64,000 nt of DNA from Rikenellaceae bacterium (GTDB taxonomy: Bacteria > Bacteroidota > Bacteroidia > Bacteroidales > Rikenellaceae), in contig CABIXK010000004.1 in the NCBI GenBank assembly GCA_902362705.1, positions 62,001 through 126,000 of the forward strand, in the 5' to 3' direction. This document shows, in pieces, positions 1 through 8,374 of the stretch. The translations under genes were made by a program, and so were the position numbers. The notes beneath the pieces are model-generated. The model made no database searches. It had not been told where the DNA came from and worked only from the letters and a program-made list of their open reading frames with translations. The stretch's first letter is position 1; every line of letters begins with the position of its first letter.

Positions 1-204
1 GTCTACGTCTTCCCCAACGTCTGCGCCACGCTCTCGTTCGGCCTGGGCGGCTTCAAGTACACCGCGACCGACCAGTACGACGCCCAGGGGGCGAAGATCG
101 GCTCGCGCCGCTACTCCAAGATGAATTTCAAGCTCAACCTGGCCGACATACGGATCGGCATGAACATCCATTTGTGGAACAAGAAAAAGGCGATACGCGG
201 ATGA
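1..204 (+). CDS. C-terminal fragment of a probable outer-membrane beta-barrel protein
   Basis: Only the last 67 codons are inside the window, and the frame is open from base 1 to a TGA at 202-204. The fragment alternates polar and hydrophobic residues (for example FGLGGFKYTATDQY and NLADIRIGMNIHLW), as expected for closing strands of a beta barrel, but it does not end in the usual terminal aromatic residue. Its stop overlaps the ATG of the next lipoprotein gene by four bases (ATGA), so the two are probably translated together. I cannot assign a family from this piece; 'outer-membrane protein' is inferred from the strand pattern and the lipoprotein neighbour. Confidence 0.5.
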   Translation, partial: VYVFPNVCATLSFGLGGFKYTATDQYDAQGAKIGSRRYSKMNFKLNLADIRIGMNIHLWNKKKAIRG

Positions 205-1835
205 ACCGGCTGAAACTGCTCTGCGCGGCGCTCGCGGCGTCGCTGACGCTCCCCTCGTGCATCGAGAACGACCTGCCCTACCCGGTGGTCGTGTGCGCCA
301 TCGAGTCGATCGCGGCCGAGGGGCTCGCGGGCGATCCGGCGATCGACGCCTCGGCGCGCCGCGTGACGCTGCCGCTGCTCGAGACCACAGACATCCGCGA
401 GGTGCGGATCACCGAGGCGACCATCACCGAGGGGGCCGAGGCTTCGCTCGCCATCGTCGGGAGCCACGACCTGCGCCTGCCGCTGGCCGTAACCCTCTCG
501 CGCTACCAGGACTACGCGTGGACCATCGAGGCGTCGCAGACCATCGAGCGGCGCTTCGCCGTCGCCGGCCAGATCGGCGCCACCGTGTGGGACGAGGCCG
601 ACCGCACGGCGCGCGCCTACGTCGGCACGGACGAACTCACGTCGGTCGAGGTGCTGGCGCTCAAGCTCGGGCCCGCGGGCATCACCCGCATGTCGTGCGC
701 CGACGTGCCCGACCTGAACGAGAGCAACCTCTCCGCGCTCCACGACTTCACGACGCCCCGCCGCGTCGACGTGACCTACCACGGGCGCACCGAGAGCTGG
801 TACCTCACGGTGGAGTATACCGATCTGAAGGTCGACTGGTCGCGCATCGACGCCTGGTCGCACTCCGCGTGGCTCTACGCCCAGGGGCAGAGCGACGCGC
901 AGCCCGGCTTCCGCTACCGCGAGGAGGGGGCCGAGGAGTGGATCGAGGTCGACGCCGCGGCGATCGCGGTCGACGGAGGGTCGTTCTCGACGCAGATCCG
1001 AGGGCTCCGGCCCCAGACGCGCTACGAGGCCGTGGCGAGCTCCGACGCCGACCTGACCGAGGTGCGCAGCTTCACCACCGAGGCGGCGCTGCCGCTGCCC
1101 AACGGCGGTTTCGAGGAGTGGAGCAAGCCGGGCAAGATCGTCTATCCCTACCTGTCGGACGACGACGCCTTCTGGGACAGCGGCAACAAGGGCTCGGCGA
1201 CGGTCGGCGAAACCATCTGCGAGGGCGACGCCGACGTGCGCCCCGGCTCGTCGGGCACGCGCTCGGCACGCCTCACGTCGAAGTTCGCCTCGGTGCTCGG
1301 CATCGGCAAGTTCGCCGCGGGCAACATCTTCATCGGCACCTATGCCGAGACCGTCGGCACCAACGGCAAGGTCAACTTCGGCCGTCCGTTCGCCGCCCAC
1401 CCCGTGGCGCTGCGCGGCTGGCTCAAGTATACGCAGGGCAAGATCGACCGCATCGACAAGCAGCCCCCCGGGCAGACGCTCACCACAGACGACTACGACC
1501 AGGGGTCGATCTACGTGGCTCTGGGCACCTGGACGGCGGCCGCCTACGGCGGTACGGACCAGTCGCCCGTGCAGATCTACACCAAGGACCAGTCGACTTT
1601 CTTCGACAAGAACGCCCCCGACGTGCTGGCCTTCGGCGAGTTGGTGCTCACCGAGAGCGTCGACGGGTGGACGCAGTTCACCATCCCCATCGAGTGGCGG
1701 CGCACCGACGCGGTGCCGACCCACCTGATGATCGTCTGCTCGGCCTCGCGCTGGGGCGACTACTTCACCGGCTCGACGGCCAACCGCATGTCGCTTGACG
1801 ACTTCGAGCTCATCTACGACTACGGCGATCTCTGA
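201..1835 (+). CDS. PCMD-domain (putative carbohydrate metabolism) surface lipoprotein
   Basis: This is a 544-residue lipoprotein. I use the ATG at 201 rather than one 27 bases upstream because it opens directly on a lipoprotein signal (MNRLKLLCAALAASLTLPSC, lipobox LPSC, Cys20) and overlaps the previous stop as ATGA. The N-terminal half looks like Ig-like modules. The C-terminal ~245 residues, beginning near LPNGGFEEW and ending near NRMSLDDFELIYDYG, match the PCMD (putative carbohydrate metabolism domain) pattern of Bacteroidetes surface lipoproteins. It is expected on the outer membrane as an accessory to the preceding barrel-like protein. The exact ligand is unknown; the name rests on family resemblance. 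Confidence 0.75.
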   Translation: MNRLKLLCAALAASLTLPSCIENDLPYPVVVCAIESIAAEGLAGDPAIDASARRVTLPLLETTDIREVRITEATITEGAEASLAIVGSHDLRLPLAVTLSRYQDYAWTIEASQTIERRFAVAGQIGATVWDEADRTARAYVGTDELTSVEVLALKLGPAGITRMSCADVPDLNESNLSALHDFTTPRRVDVTYHGRTESWYLTVEYTDLKVDWSRIDAWSHSAWLYAQGQSDAQPGFRYREEGAEEWIEVDAAAIAVDGGSFSTQIRGLRPQTRYEAVASSDADLTEVRSFTTEAALPLPNGGFEEWSKPGKIVYPYLSDDDAFWDSGNKGSATVGETICEGDADVRPGSSGTRSARLTSKFASVLGIGKFAAGNIFIGTYAETVGTNGKVNFGRPFAAHPVALRGWLKYTQGKIDRIDKQPPGQTLTTDDYDQGSIYVALGTWTAAAYGGTDQSPVQIYTKDQSTFFDKNAPDVLAFGELVLTESVDGWTQFTIPIEWRRTDAVPTHLMIVCSASRWGDYFTGSTANRMSLDDFELIYDYGDL

Positions 1836-1895
1836 TCTCCGGCCGGGGCGAGCGTGCTCCGGGCCGGCGGGCGGCGACGGCATCATGTCATAAAT

Positions 1896-1930
1896 CGACG
1901 GGCGATCCCTTGCAGAGGGACCGCCCGTCG
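1896..1930. terminator. Bidirectional hairpin between convergent genes
   Basis: Near-perfect inverted repeat CGACGGGCGaTCCCT / AGGGAcCGCCCGTCG with a 5-base loop lies between the convergent lipoprotein and rnr genes. There is no long T tract on either side, so termination is inferred from position and stem strength. Confidence 0.6.
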
Positions 1931-1981
1931 GCGTTGTCGGGGTAGGGCGCACTGCGTCGCCCCGGCTATTTTCGGCTTCGG

Positions 1982-4402
1982 TTATTTGCGGCCCCGGCCC
2001 CGGCGCGGGCGGCCGCCGCGCGGGGCGTTGTCGTGCGCCGGGCCGCCGTGTGCTGTTGCGGCGTTGTCGTGCGGGGCGTTGCCGTTCTCCGGGCCCTTGG
2101 CCGTCTCCGATCCGCGGCCCTTGTCCGACCCGCCCGCGACGGCGCTCCGGCTCCGGCCGCCGCCTGCGCGGCGACCCGACCCGGCACCCCGGCCGTTGCC
2201 TGCGGCGCCCCGGCCGCCCTTGTCGCTCCGGCGGCGCGGCTGCAGGTCGGGCAGCAGCAGCTCGAAGTCGAGCTGGCGCTTCTGCAGGTCGGCGCGCTTC
2301 ACGCGGATGCGCACGGCGTCGCCCAGCGTCATGCGGCGGCCCGTCGAGCGGCCCACGATCTCGTAGGTCGCCTCCTCGAAGTCGAAGAAGTCGCCCTCGA
2401 TGTCGCGCAGGAACGACATGCCCTCGATGCGTGTGTCGTCGAGCTCGACGTAGACGCCCCACTCCGTGAGGCCCGAGATGTGGCCCTCGAACTCCTGCCC
2501 CAGGCGCTCCTTCATGAACTCCACGGCCTTGTACTTGATCGAGGCGCGCTCGGCCTCGGCGGCGATCACCTCGCGCTCCGAGGCGCGCTCGCACAGCCCC
2601 TCCAGCATGTCGCGGTCGGCGGGCTTGCCCCCCTCGAGGTAGCGGGCCAGGAGGCGATGGACCATCATGTCGGGATAGCGGCGGATGGGCGAGGTGAAGT
2701 GGGTGTAGTAGGGGAAGGCCAGACCGTAGTGGCCGATGTTGTCAGTGGTGTAGAAGGCCTTGGCCATCGAGCGCACGGCCATCGTCGCCACGGCGTTCTC
2801 CTCGGTCGAACCCTTGACCGAGGCCAGCAGCTTGTTGAGCTCCTTGGCCACGGCGCGCCCCTTCTGCGCCTTGAAGATGTGGCCGAAGCGGAGGATGAAC
2901 TGCCGGAAACGGTCGAGCTTCTCCTCGCTCGGGGCGTCGTGTACGCGGTAGACCATCGTGCGCTGGAGCATGCGGCCCTTCTCGCTGCGGCGCTTGCCGC
3001 AGAACTCCGCCACGCGGCGGTTGGCCAGCAGCATGAACTCCTCGATCATCTGGTTCGACTCCTTCTGCTCCTTGAAGTAGACCTCCACGGGGCGGCCCGC
3101 CTCGTCGAGGCGGAACTTCATCTCGTCGCGGTCGAAGGCCACGGCCCCCTCCTTGAAGCGCCGGCGGCGCAGCGCCTGCGCCAGACGGTTGAGCGTCAGC
3201 ACCTCCTCGGCATAGTCGCCGCGGCCGGTCTCGATGATCTGCTGCGCCTCGGCATAGGTGAAGCGGCGGTTGGAGTAGATGGCCGTGCGGCCGAACCACT
3301 CGTCCAGCAGGTCGAGGTTCTCGTTGAGCGTGAAGACGGCCGAGAAGCAGAGGCTCGTCTCGTTGGGACGCAGCGAGCAGAGCTCGTTCGAGAGCCGCTC
3401 GGGCAGCATGGGTATCGTGCGGTCGACCAGATAGACCGACGTGCCGCGCTCGACCGCCTCGTCGTCGATCACGGAGTGGGGGCGCACGTAGTGGGTCACG
3501 TCGGCGATGTGCACGCCGATCTCCCACACCCCGTCGCCCGCCTTGCGCACCGACAGGGCGTCGTCGAAGTCCTTGGCGTCGGCCGGGTCGACGGTGAAAG
3601 TCACCGTGTCGCGGAAGTCGCGGCGGCGGGCGATCTCCTGCTCGGTGATGCGGCCGTCGATCGCGGCCGCGGCCTCCTCGATCCCGGGTTCGAAGCGGTA
3701 GGGCAGGTCGTACTCGGCCAGTATGGCGTGCATCTCCGTGTCGTTGTTGCCCGCCAGACCCAGTCGGTCGACCAGCTCGCCCGTGGGGCTCTTGCTGCCG
3801 GCTGTCCAGTCGACGATGCGCACGACGACCTTCTCGCCGTCGCGCACGTCGGGGTAGGTGCGCTTCGAGAGATAGATGTCCATGGGCATGCGGCGCGAGT
3901 CGGGGCGCACGAAGATCTGGTGGGCCCCCACCTCCGCCACGCCCACATAGGGCTTGCGGTTGCGCTCCAGGATCGCGACGATCTCGCCCTCGGGCTGGCC
4001 GCTGCGGCCGCGCTGGACGATGACCGCCTCCACGCGGTCGCCGTGGAGCGCCGTCGAGGCGTTGCGCTGGTGGACGTAGATGTCCTGCTCCATGCCCTCG
4101 ACCCGCACGTAGACGGCGCCGCTCTGCGTCATGTCGGCGATGCCCTCGTAGCGGGGCAGGTGGCGGGGCGCGAGGCGGTATTTTTCCCTCGCGCACTCCT
4201 CGACGATCCCCTCGTCGAAGAGGCGGCCGAGGATCTCGAGCGTCTCGTGGCGCCCCTCCTTCGAGGCGCCGCCCGAGGCCGCGGCGAGCTGCTTGAGCGA
4301 GAATTTGTTGTTGGGAAGTTCGCGCAGCAGGCTCAGGATCATCGCCGCGCGGTCGGATTGGGCGGCCCCTTTGGCGGTGCCGCGTTTGGTTTTTCTGTTC
4401 AT
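1982..4402 (-). CDS. rnr: Ribonuclease R
   Basis: This 806-residue protein is a processive 3'-5' exoribonuclease that degrades structured RNA in the cytoplasm. It has an N-terminal winged-helix region (LLRELPNNKFSLKQLAAASGG), cold-shock domains around residues 80-240, an RNB catalytic domain with the metal-binding DPADAKDFDDALSV stretch at about 270, and an S1 domain (GHISGLTEWGVYVELDD) at about 635. It ends in a long Arg/Gly/Lys-rich tail of about 75 residues, typical of RNase R rather than RNase II. The ATG at 4402 overlaps the stop of the upstream amidohydrolase by four bases. The open frame continues upstream, but that part is only antisense to the neighbour. Confidence 0.95.
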   Translation of the reverse strand: MNRKTKRGTAKGAAQSDRAAMILSLLRELPNNKFSLKQLAAASGGASKEGRHETLEILGRLFDEGIVEECAREKYRLAPRHLPRYEGIADMTQSGAVYVRVEGMEQDIYVHQRNASTALHGDRVEAVIVQRGRSGQPEGEIVAILERNRKPYVGVAEVGAHQIFVRPDSRRMPMDIYLSKRTYPDVRDGEKVVVRIVDWTAGSKSPTGELVDRLGLAGNNDTEMHAILAEYDLPYRFEPGIEEAAAAIDGRITEQEIARRRDFRDTVTFTVDPADAKDFDDALSVRKAGDGVWEIGVHIADVTHYVRPHSVIDDEAVERGTSVYLVDRTIPMLPERLSNELCSLRPNETSLCFSAVFTLNENLDLLDEWFGRTAIYSNRRFTYAEAQQIIETGRGDYAEEVLTLNRLAQALRRRRFKEGAVAFDRDEMKFRLDEAGRPVEVYFKEQKESNQMIEEFMLLANRRVAEFCGKRRSEKGRMLQRTMVYRVHDAPSEEKLDRFRQFILRFGHIFKAQKGRAVAKELNKLLASVKGSTEENAVATMAVRSMAKAFYTTDNIGHYGLAFPYYTHFTSPIRRYPDMMVHRLLARYLEGGKPADRDMLEGLCERASEREVIAAEAERASIKYKAVEFMKERLGQEFEGHISGLTEWGVYVELDDTRIEGMSFLRDIEGDFFDFEEATYEIVGRSTGRRMTLGDAVRIRVKRADLQKRQLDFELLLPDLQPRRRSDKGGRGAAGNGRGAGSGRRAGGGRSRSAVAGGSDKGRGSETAKGPENGNAPHDNAATAHGGPAHDNAPRGGRPRRGRGRK

Positions 4403-5511
4403 GATTCGAATAATTGCAGGGCGAGGCTCCGCATGAAGCCGATGCCCGTGTCGATGGCCCCCTCGTCGGGTGAGAACGTCGCCGTGTGGGGCCGTCCGGC
4501 GGCGCGGCCTACCCCCAGCCGGTAGAAGAGCGAGGGGTAGCGGAGGGTGTAGTGGCCGAAGTCCTCGGCCGTGGTGCGCAGCGGCAGCATCTCGACCCGC
4601 AGGCCGCGCGTGCGGGCCAGCGCCGCGGCCCGCTCGACCAGCGCCGGGTCGTTGACCACGGGCGGGTAGCCGCGCGAAATATCGACGGCGGTGCGGGTAC
4701 CGTGCCGGGTGTCGACGGCGGCGGCCAGGTCGCGGATGCGCTGCCGCGTGCGGTCGCCCTCCGCCACGTCGAACGTGCGCAGCGTCCCCTCCATGCGCAC
4801 CCGGTCGGGGACGACGTTGGTGGCCCCGGCGGCCTCCACGCGGCCGATCGAGAGCACCCGCTCGGGGGCGTTGAGCGCCACGAGCTCCGTGATGAGCGCG
4901 GCGGCTGCCGCCACGGGGTCGCGCAGCTGCTCGCGCAGGGCGCCGTGGCCGCCTGCACCCTCGACCGTGAAGCGCAGCTCGTCGCTCGCGGCCATGTACT
5001 TGCCCGCGCGGAAGCCCAGCGTGCCCACCTCGAGCTGCGGCTCGACGTGCTCGCCCACGACGGCCGCCACCTCGTAGTCGTCGAAGGGGTGTTCGGCCAA
5101 TACCAGCGAGGCGCCCCCGGGGTTGCACTCCTCGCCCGGCTGGAAGAGTCCCAGCAGCGTCCCGGCGAAGTCGGGTTCGGCGGCCAGGTCGCGGAGCACG
5201 CCGTAGAGCACGGCGGCGTGCATGTCGTGGCCGCAGGCGTGCATCACCCCCTCCCGCTGCGAGGCGCACGCCAGATCGGTCCGCTCCGCGATGGGCAGCG
5301 CGTCGATGTCGGCGCGCAGCACCACGGCCCGACGGTCGCCCGGAGCCGTGCGGCGCCCCACGATGCGGGCCAGTATGCCCGTGCCGGCGATCGCGCGGTG
5401 CTCGATGCCCAGTGCGGAGAGCTGCTCGGAGATGAAGTCGGCGGTGCTGTGCTCCTCGAACGAGAGTTCGGGGTGGGCGTGCAGGTGGCGGCGGAATGCG
5501 ACGGGGGTCAT
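4399..5511 (-). CDS. M20-family amidohydrolase (N-acyl amino acid / hippurate hydrolase type)
   Basis: This 370-residue cytoplasmic metallohydrolase removes acyl groups from N-acyl amino acids or related amides. HAHPELSFEEHSTADFI at the N-terminus, the metal-binding ACGHDMHAAVL motif near residue 90, the EECNPGGA stretch and the late AEDFGHY motif identify the M20 amidohydrolase group. I start at the ATG at 5511 (MTPVAFRRHLHAHPE) because a promoter box lies just upstream, so the longer reading to 5592 would begin before transcription. It is the first gene of an apparent two-gene unit with rnr. The substrate cannot be told from the sequence. Confidence 0.85.
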   Translation of the reverse strand: MTPVAFRRHLHAHPELSFEEHSTADFISEQLSALGIEHRAIAGTGILARIVGRRTAPGDRRAVVLRADIDALPIAERTDLACASQREGVMHACGHDMHAAVLYGVLRDLAAEPDFAGTLLGLFQPGEECNPGGASLVLAEHPFDDYEVAAVVGEHVEPQLEVGTLGFRAGKYMAASDELRFTVEGAGGHGALREQLRDPVAAAAALITELVALNAPERVLSIGRVEAAGATNVVPDRVRMEGTLRTFDVAEGDRTRQRIRDLAAAVDTRHGTRTAVDISRGYPPVVNDPALVERAAALARTRGLRVEMLPLRTTAEDFGHYTLRYPSLFYRLGVGRAAGRPHTATFSPDEGAIDTGIGFMRSLALQLFES

Positions 5512-5534
5512 GTCGTGCTGTGATTCGGTTTTTG

Positions 5535-5560
5535 CAAAGGTAGCGATAAAAACGCGAAAA
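5535..5560 (-). promoter_or_regulatory. Promoter of the amidohydrolase-rnr unit
   Basis: On the minus strand TACCTTTG (5535-5542) matches the Bacteroidetes -7 consensus TAnnTTTG. A TTTTCG -33-like element lies at about 5555-5560. The start codon is about 24 bases downstream of the box. Confidence 0.7.
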
Positions 5561-5610
5561 GCGATCATTCGGCGGCGATCTCTTCGCCGCACCCGCCCCG
5601 CATAACGACG

Positions 5611-5642
5611 AAGGGTGCCCGAACCGAAGTTCGGACACCCTT
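5611..5642 (-). terminator. Terminator downstream of the susD-like gene
   Basis: Strong hairpin AGGGTGcCCGAAC / GTTCGGaCACCCT with a 4-base loop lies 24 bases beyond the susD stop. The T-rich stretch after it is weak on the minus strand. Confidence 0.65.
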
Positions 5643-5665
5643 TCTGTTGTCGGTCGACGACGCGG

Positions 5666-7705
5666 TTACTCGACGTCGGAGGGAGGCGTTCCGGCCACCT
5701 TCGACCATCCGGGGTTCTGGTAGACCACCGAGGTGTTCAGGTCGCTCGGATCGGTAGCGGTCTTGCGGAAGGTGCTCTGACCCAGCGGGCTCAGGTAGTG
5801 AGCCGGCGTGAAGTTGTAGCCGTTGAAGACCGAGTTGTTGATGCTCGAGATCTGGTAGGGACGCACGTAGAGGCTGCTCGTCTCGGCCGACATGTTGCCC
5901 GTGCCGTCTGCGACGCTCACCTTCACGTCGATCTTCTTGCGGTTGCCGTCGGCGTCGGGCTCCGAGTATACGCCGTCGACCTCGTAGGTCGAACCCCAGT
6001 AGAGCATACCCTCGATCTGGTAGTTCTTCACCTGGTCGCAGGCGCGCCAGCGGCACAGGTCGGCCCAGCGCATGCCCTCGCCGATCAGCTCGTTGCGGCG
6101 CTCGCGGCGGATGTTGTAGAGCGTGGCGTCGACCAGCTGGTTGTGCGAGTAGGCACCCCAGTCGCCCTTGGCCTCCTCGGTCATGACGGTGGCGGCGATG
6201 GTCTTCCGGAAGTTCTCGTCGACCTTGGCGCGGCGGCGCAGCGCCTTCCAGTACTGCGAAGCCGTGGCGTCGATGTCGCTGTTCTTCTCGTAGGAGGCCT
6301 CCATGTAGTTGAGCAGGGCCTCGGCGGCGCGGAAGATCACGCTGCCCGTGACGCCCATGTGGTGCGTGCCGGCGGCGCCCAGCGTGCCGTCGTAGTGCTT
6401 GCCCTTCTTGACCGAGAAGCCGGTGACGTTCTTCGTCTCGTCGTTGCCGGTGAACATCCAGTACATGTAGTGGGCCGTGGGCGTGCCGTCCATGTAGAAG
6501 TAGAAGTCGATGTCGCCGTCCTTCTTGGTGAAGATGCGGATGCGCGAGTCGCGGTCCTGCAGCGTGGCCTTCACGCCCTGCTTCTCCCACTCCTCGTCGT
6601 AGCCCGAGCCGAAGTCGTAGATGGGCAGACCGTTCTTCATGAGGAACGAGTTGACCAGGCCGCGCGTCCAGCCCGAACCGCCGCCGTTGCGGCCCAGCTG
6701 CATCTGGATGTTGTGCGTGATGCCCTGCGCCTTGTTGAAGCGGCGCCACATGAGCACCTCGTCGTAGCCCTCCATGTCGGTGTCGCAGAACATGGTGTAG
6801 TAGTCGTTGAGCGAGTTGAACGCAGCGTCCATGCCCTCGGCCGCGTCGGTGTTCTCGGCCAGGCGGTTCACATACTTGTCGCCCACGATCTGCGCCGACT
6901 TCATCGCCTCGCCGAGGAAGTAGGCGATCTCGGCGTCGATGTCGAAGCCGTCCAGATCCGCCTTGTCGCCCGGCCAGCCCGGACCGCCCGGCACGAAGGC
7001 CGTGCCCTTGTGGTGCTTGAGCCACGTGCCCTCGAAGAGCGCCACGCGCGAGCGGACCAGGTGGGCCACGTCGCGGCTGATGCGGTTCTTATTGCCCGAG
7101 GGGGTGCCCGTCTCCATGAGCAGGCCCGCGGCCTTCTCCAGGTCGCCGAGGATGAAGCGGGCCACCTTGTGGCGGGGTTGACGCTTCGAGGCCTCCATCA
7201 GCACGTCGGCCTGGTCGGGCAGCGCCGTCTCGAAGATGGGGCAGTCGCCGATGTCCTGCAGCTTGGCGAAGAAGGCCATGGCGCGCATGACGTACATCTC
7301 GCCGATGTAGTGCTTGATGTGGGTCTCGTTGCCCGAGATCTGCTTGTTCTCGAAGCGCGGCAGCACCTGGTCGAAGAAGTAGTTGCAGTTGCGGATCTCG
7401 GTGAAGTCCCACGAGCCGCTGCCCGTCTGCCACTCGCCGGGAACCCAGCGCGTGGAGTAGCCCGTGGCCGCCTGGTTGTCGGTGGCATTGTCGTAGGCGA
7501 AGGGGCCGATGCCGTAGGATCCGGGCGAGATGGCCGTGAAGTTGCTGGCGTACCGGTTGATCGAGTAGGCGGCCAGGTCCTCCACGCTGGAGAAGTAGGA
7601 TGCCGGAGTCACCGAGCTTTCGGGCTCCCTGTCAAGGAAATCGTTACATGCCGTGAGGGCGGTAAGCGATGCTCCGAGAAAAAGAACACTGATGTATTTT
7701 TTCAT
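5666..7705 (-). CDS. SusD-like nutrient-binding outer-membrane lipoprotein
   Basis: This 679-residue protein starts with a lipoprotein signal (MKKYISVLFLGASLTALTAC, Cys20) followed by NDFLDREPESSVTP, the classic SusD N-terminus. Later features such as NCNYFFDQVLPRF, the FRAAEALLNYMEA helix and RRERRNELIGEGMRWADLCRW are also typical of the RagB/SusD fold. Such proteins cap a SusC TonB-dependent transporter and deliver glycans or peptides to it. Here the coding sequence is intact, but the transporter gene directly upstream is reduced to its last ~85 codons, and no other SusC gene is in the window. It may be non-functional or work with a SusC encoded elsewhere. I see no -7 box just upstream. Confidence 0.95.
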   Translation of the reverse strand: MKKYISVLFLGASLTALTACNDFLDREPESSVTPASYFSSVEDLAAYSINRYASNFTAISPGSYGIGPFAYDNATDNQAATGYSTRWVPGEWQTGSGSWDFTEIRNCNYFFDQVLPRFENKQISGNETHIKHYIGEMYVMRAMAFFAKLQDIGDCPIFETALPDQADVLMEASKRQPRHKVARFILGDLEKAAGLLMETGTPSGNKNRISRDVAHLVRSRVALFEGTWLKHHKGTAFVPGGPGWPGDKADLDGFDIDAEIAYFLGEAMKSAQIVGDKYVNRLAENTDAAEGMDAAFNSLNDYYTMFCDTDMEGYDEVLMWRRFNKAQGITHNIQMQLGRNGGGSGWTRGLVNSFLMKNGLPIYDFGSGYDEEWEKQGVKATLQDRDSRIRIFTKKDGDIDFYFYMDGTPTAHYMYWMFTGNDETKNVTGFSVKKGKHYDGTLGAAGTHHMGVTGSVIFRAAEALLNYMEASYEKNSDIDATASQYWKALRRRAKVDENFRKTIAATVMTEEAKGDWGAYSHNQLVDATLYNIRRERRNELIGEGMRWADLCRWRACDQVKNYQIEGMLYWGSTYEVDGVYSEPDADGNRKKIDVKVSVADGTGNMSAETSSLYVRPYQISSINNSVFNGYNFTPAHYLSPLGQSTFRKTATDPSDLNTSVVYQNPGWSKVAGTPPSDVE

Positions 7706-7717
7706 GATCCGTTGTTT

Positions 7718-7980
7718 TTAGAAGGTTACATTGACACCGAAGGCTACCGTCTTCGAGAGCGGATAGGCCTTGCCGAAGCCCCAGTTGTTGTTGGCGTCGA
7801 TCAGCTCGGGGTCGCTCATCTTGGTGAAGTTGGTGATCGTCCAGAGGTTCTCCAGCGATACGAACACACGGAGGTTCTCCACGGCGAACTTGCGCGTGAT
7901 GCGCTGCGGGAGCGTGTAGCCCAGCGTGAGGTTCTTCAGACGCGCGTAGGCGGCGTTCCCGGGTGTTTCGAAGTTGCGGT
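7718..7980 (-). pseudogene. 3' remnant of a SusC/RagA TonB-dependent transporter gene
   Basis: The minus-strand frame ending at a TAA at 7718-7720 reads AAYARLKNLTLGYTLP, then FAVENLRVFVSLENLWTITNF, then LSKTVAFGVNVTF at the C-terminus. These are the last three to four strands of a SusC-family barrel, which normally has about 1000 residues. The similarity fades upstream of about 7965-7980, and an in-frame stop occurs at 8027-8029, so signal, carboxypeptidase-like, plug and most barrel strands are missing. It sits 12 bases upstream of the susD start, the normal SusC-SusD order, so this is a deletion remnant rather than a chance match. Confidence 0.85.
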
Positions 7981-8082
7981 TTTCAAGTTCGGCCCGGCAT
8001 GCGGGCGGTTTCGGGGTGCGGGGTTGCTACATAGGCGCGGGTTTTGGATTGGACCGAAGAGGCGTGCCGCACGGGGGCACGA

Positions 8083-8131
8083 AAAAACGCCCGCGGGGCA
8101 TCGGTCGTTGCGACCGATGCTCCGACGGGCG
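8083..8131 (-). terminator. Strong intrinsic terminator reading leftward
   Basis: Nested hairpin with inner stem GCATCGGTCG / CGACCGATGC (loop TTG) and outer stem CGCCCG / CGGGCG is followed on the minus strand by six Ts. It would end transcripts from metF or from a gene now deleted, and it isolates the susD remnant from upstream readthrough. Confidence 0.8.
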
Positions 8132-8374
8132 GTATGGTTGGGCGGCGTGGGTTGCGGCGATGCGGCTGCGGGTGTCGCCGGGGATGTGCCGGCCGCATGC
8201 ACGGCGGTCGGCGGCGGGCTGTGTGCCGGCCGCCACGGCACGGCACGACGAGGCGCTCTGCGTGGTGGCGCAGAGGCGGCGGCCGGGCACCCCGTGCGGG
8301 CGCGTAGCGGTTAGAATATCAGTTCGAAGCCGGGATTGAGGGGGGGGTGGAATTGTTTGGACGGGTCGGGCGGG
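8132..8374. other. Gene-free GC-rich stretch beyond metF
   Basis: I find no supported gene here. The segment is very GC-rich with a run of eight G at about 8340-8347. It lies between metF and the terminator at 8083-8131 and may be scar sequence left with the SusC deletion. Confidence 0.5.

Noticed and set aside
4403..5638. Apparent 1200-residue fusion upstream of rnr
   Set aside because: The extension upstream of the rnr ATG is an Arg/Pro-rich reading of the amidohydrolase gene in another frame; the amidohydrolase frame holds all motifs.
8312..8374. Reading FHPPLNPGFELIF-stop after metF, resembling the end of an outer-membrane protein
   Set aside because: Only about 20 codons long, it runs into metF out of frame, passes through a run of eight C, and has no supporting similarity upstream; chance is more likely.
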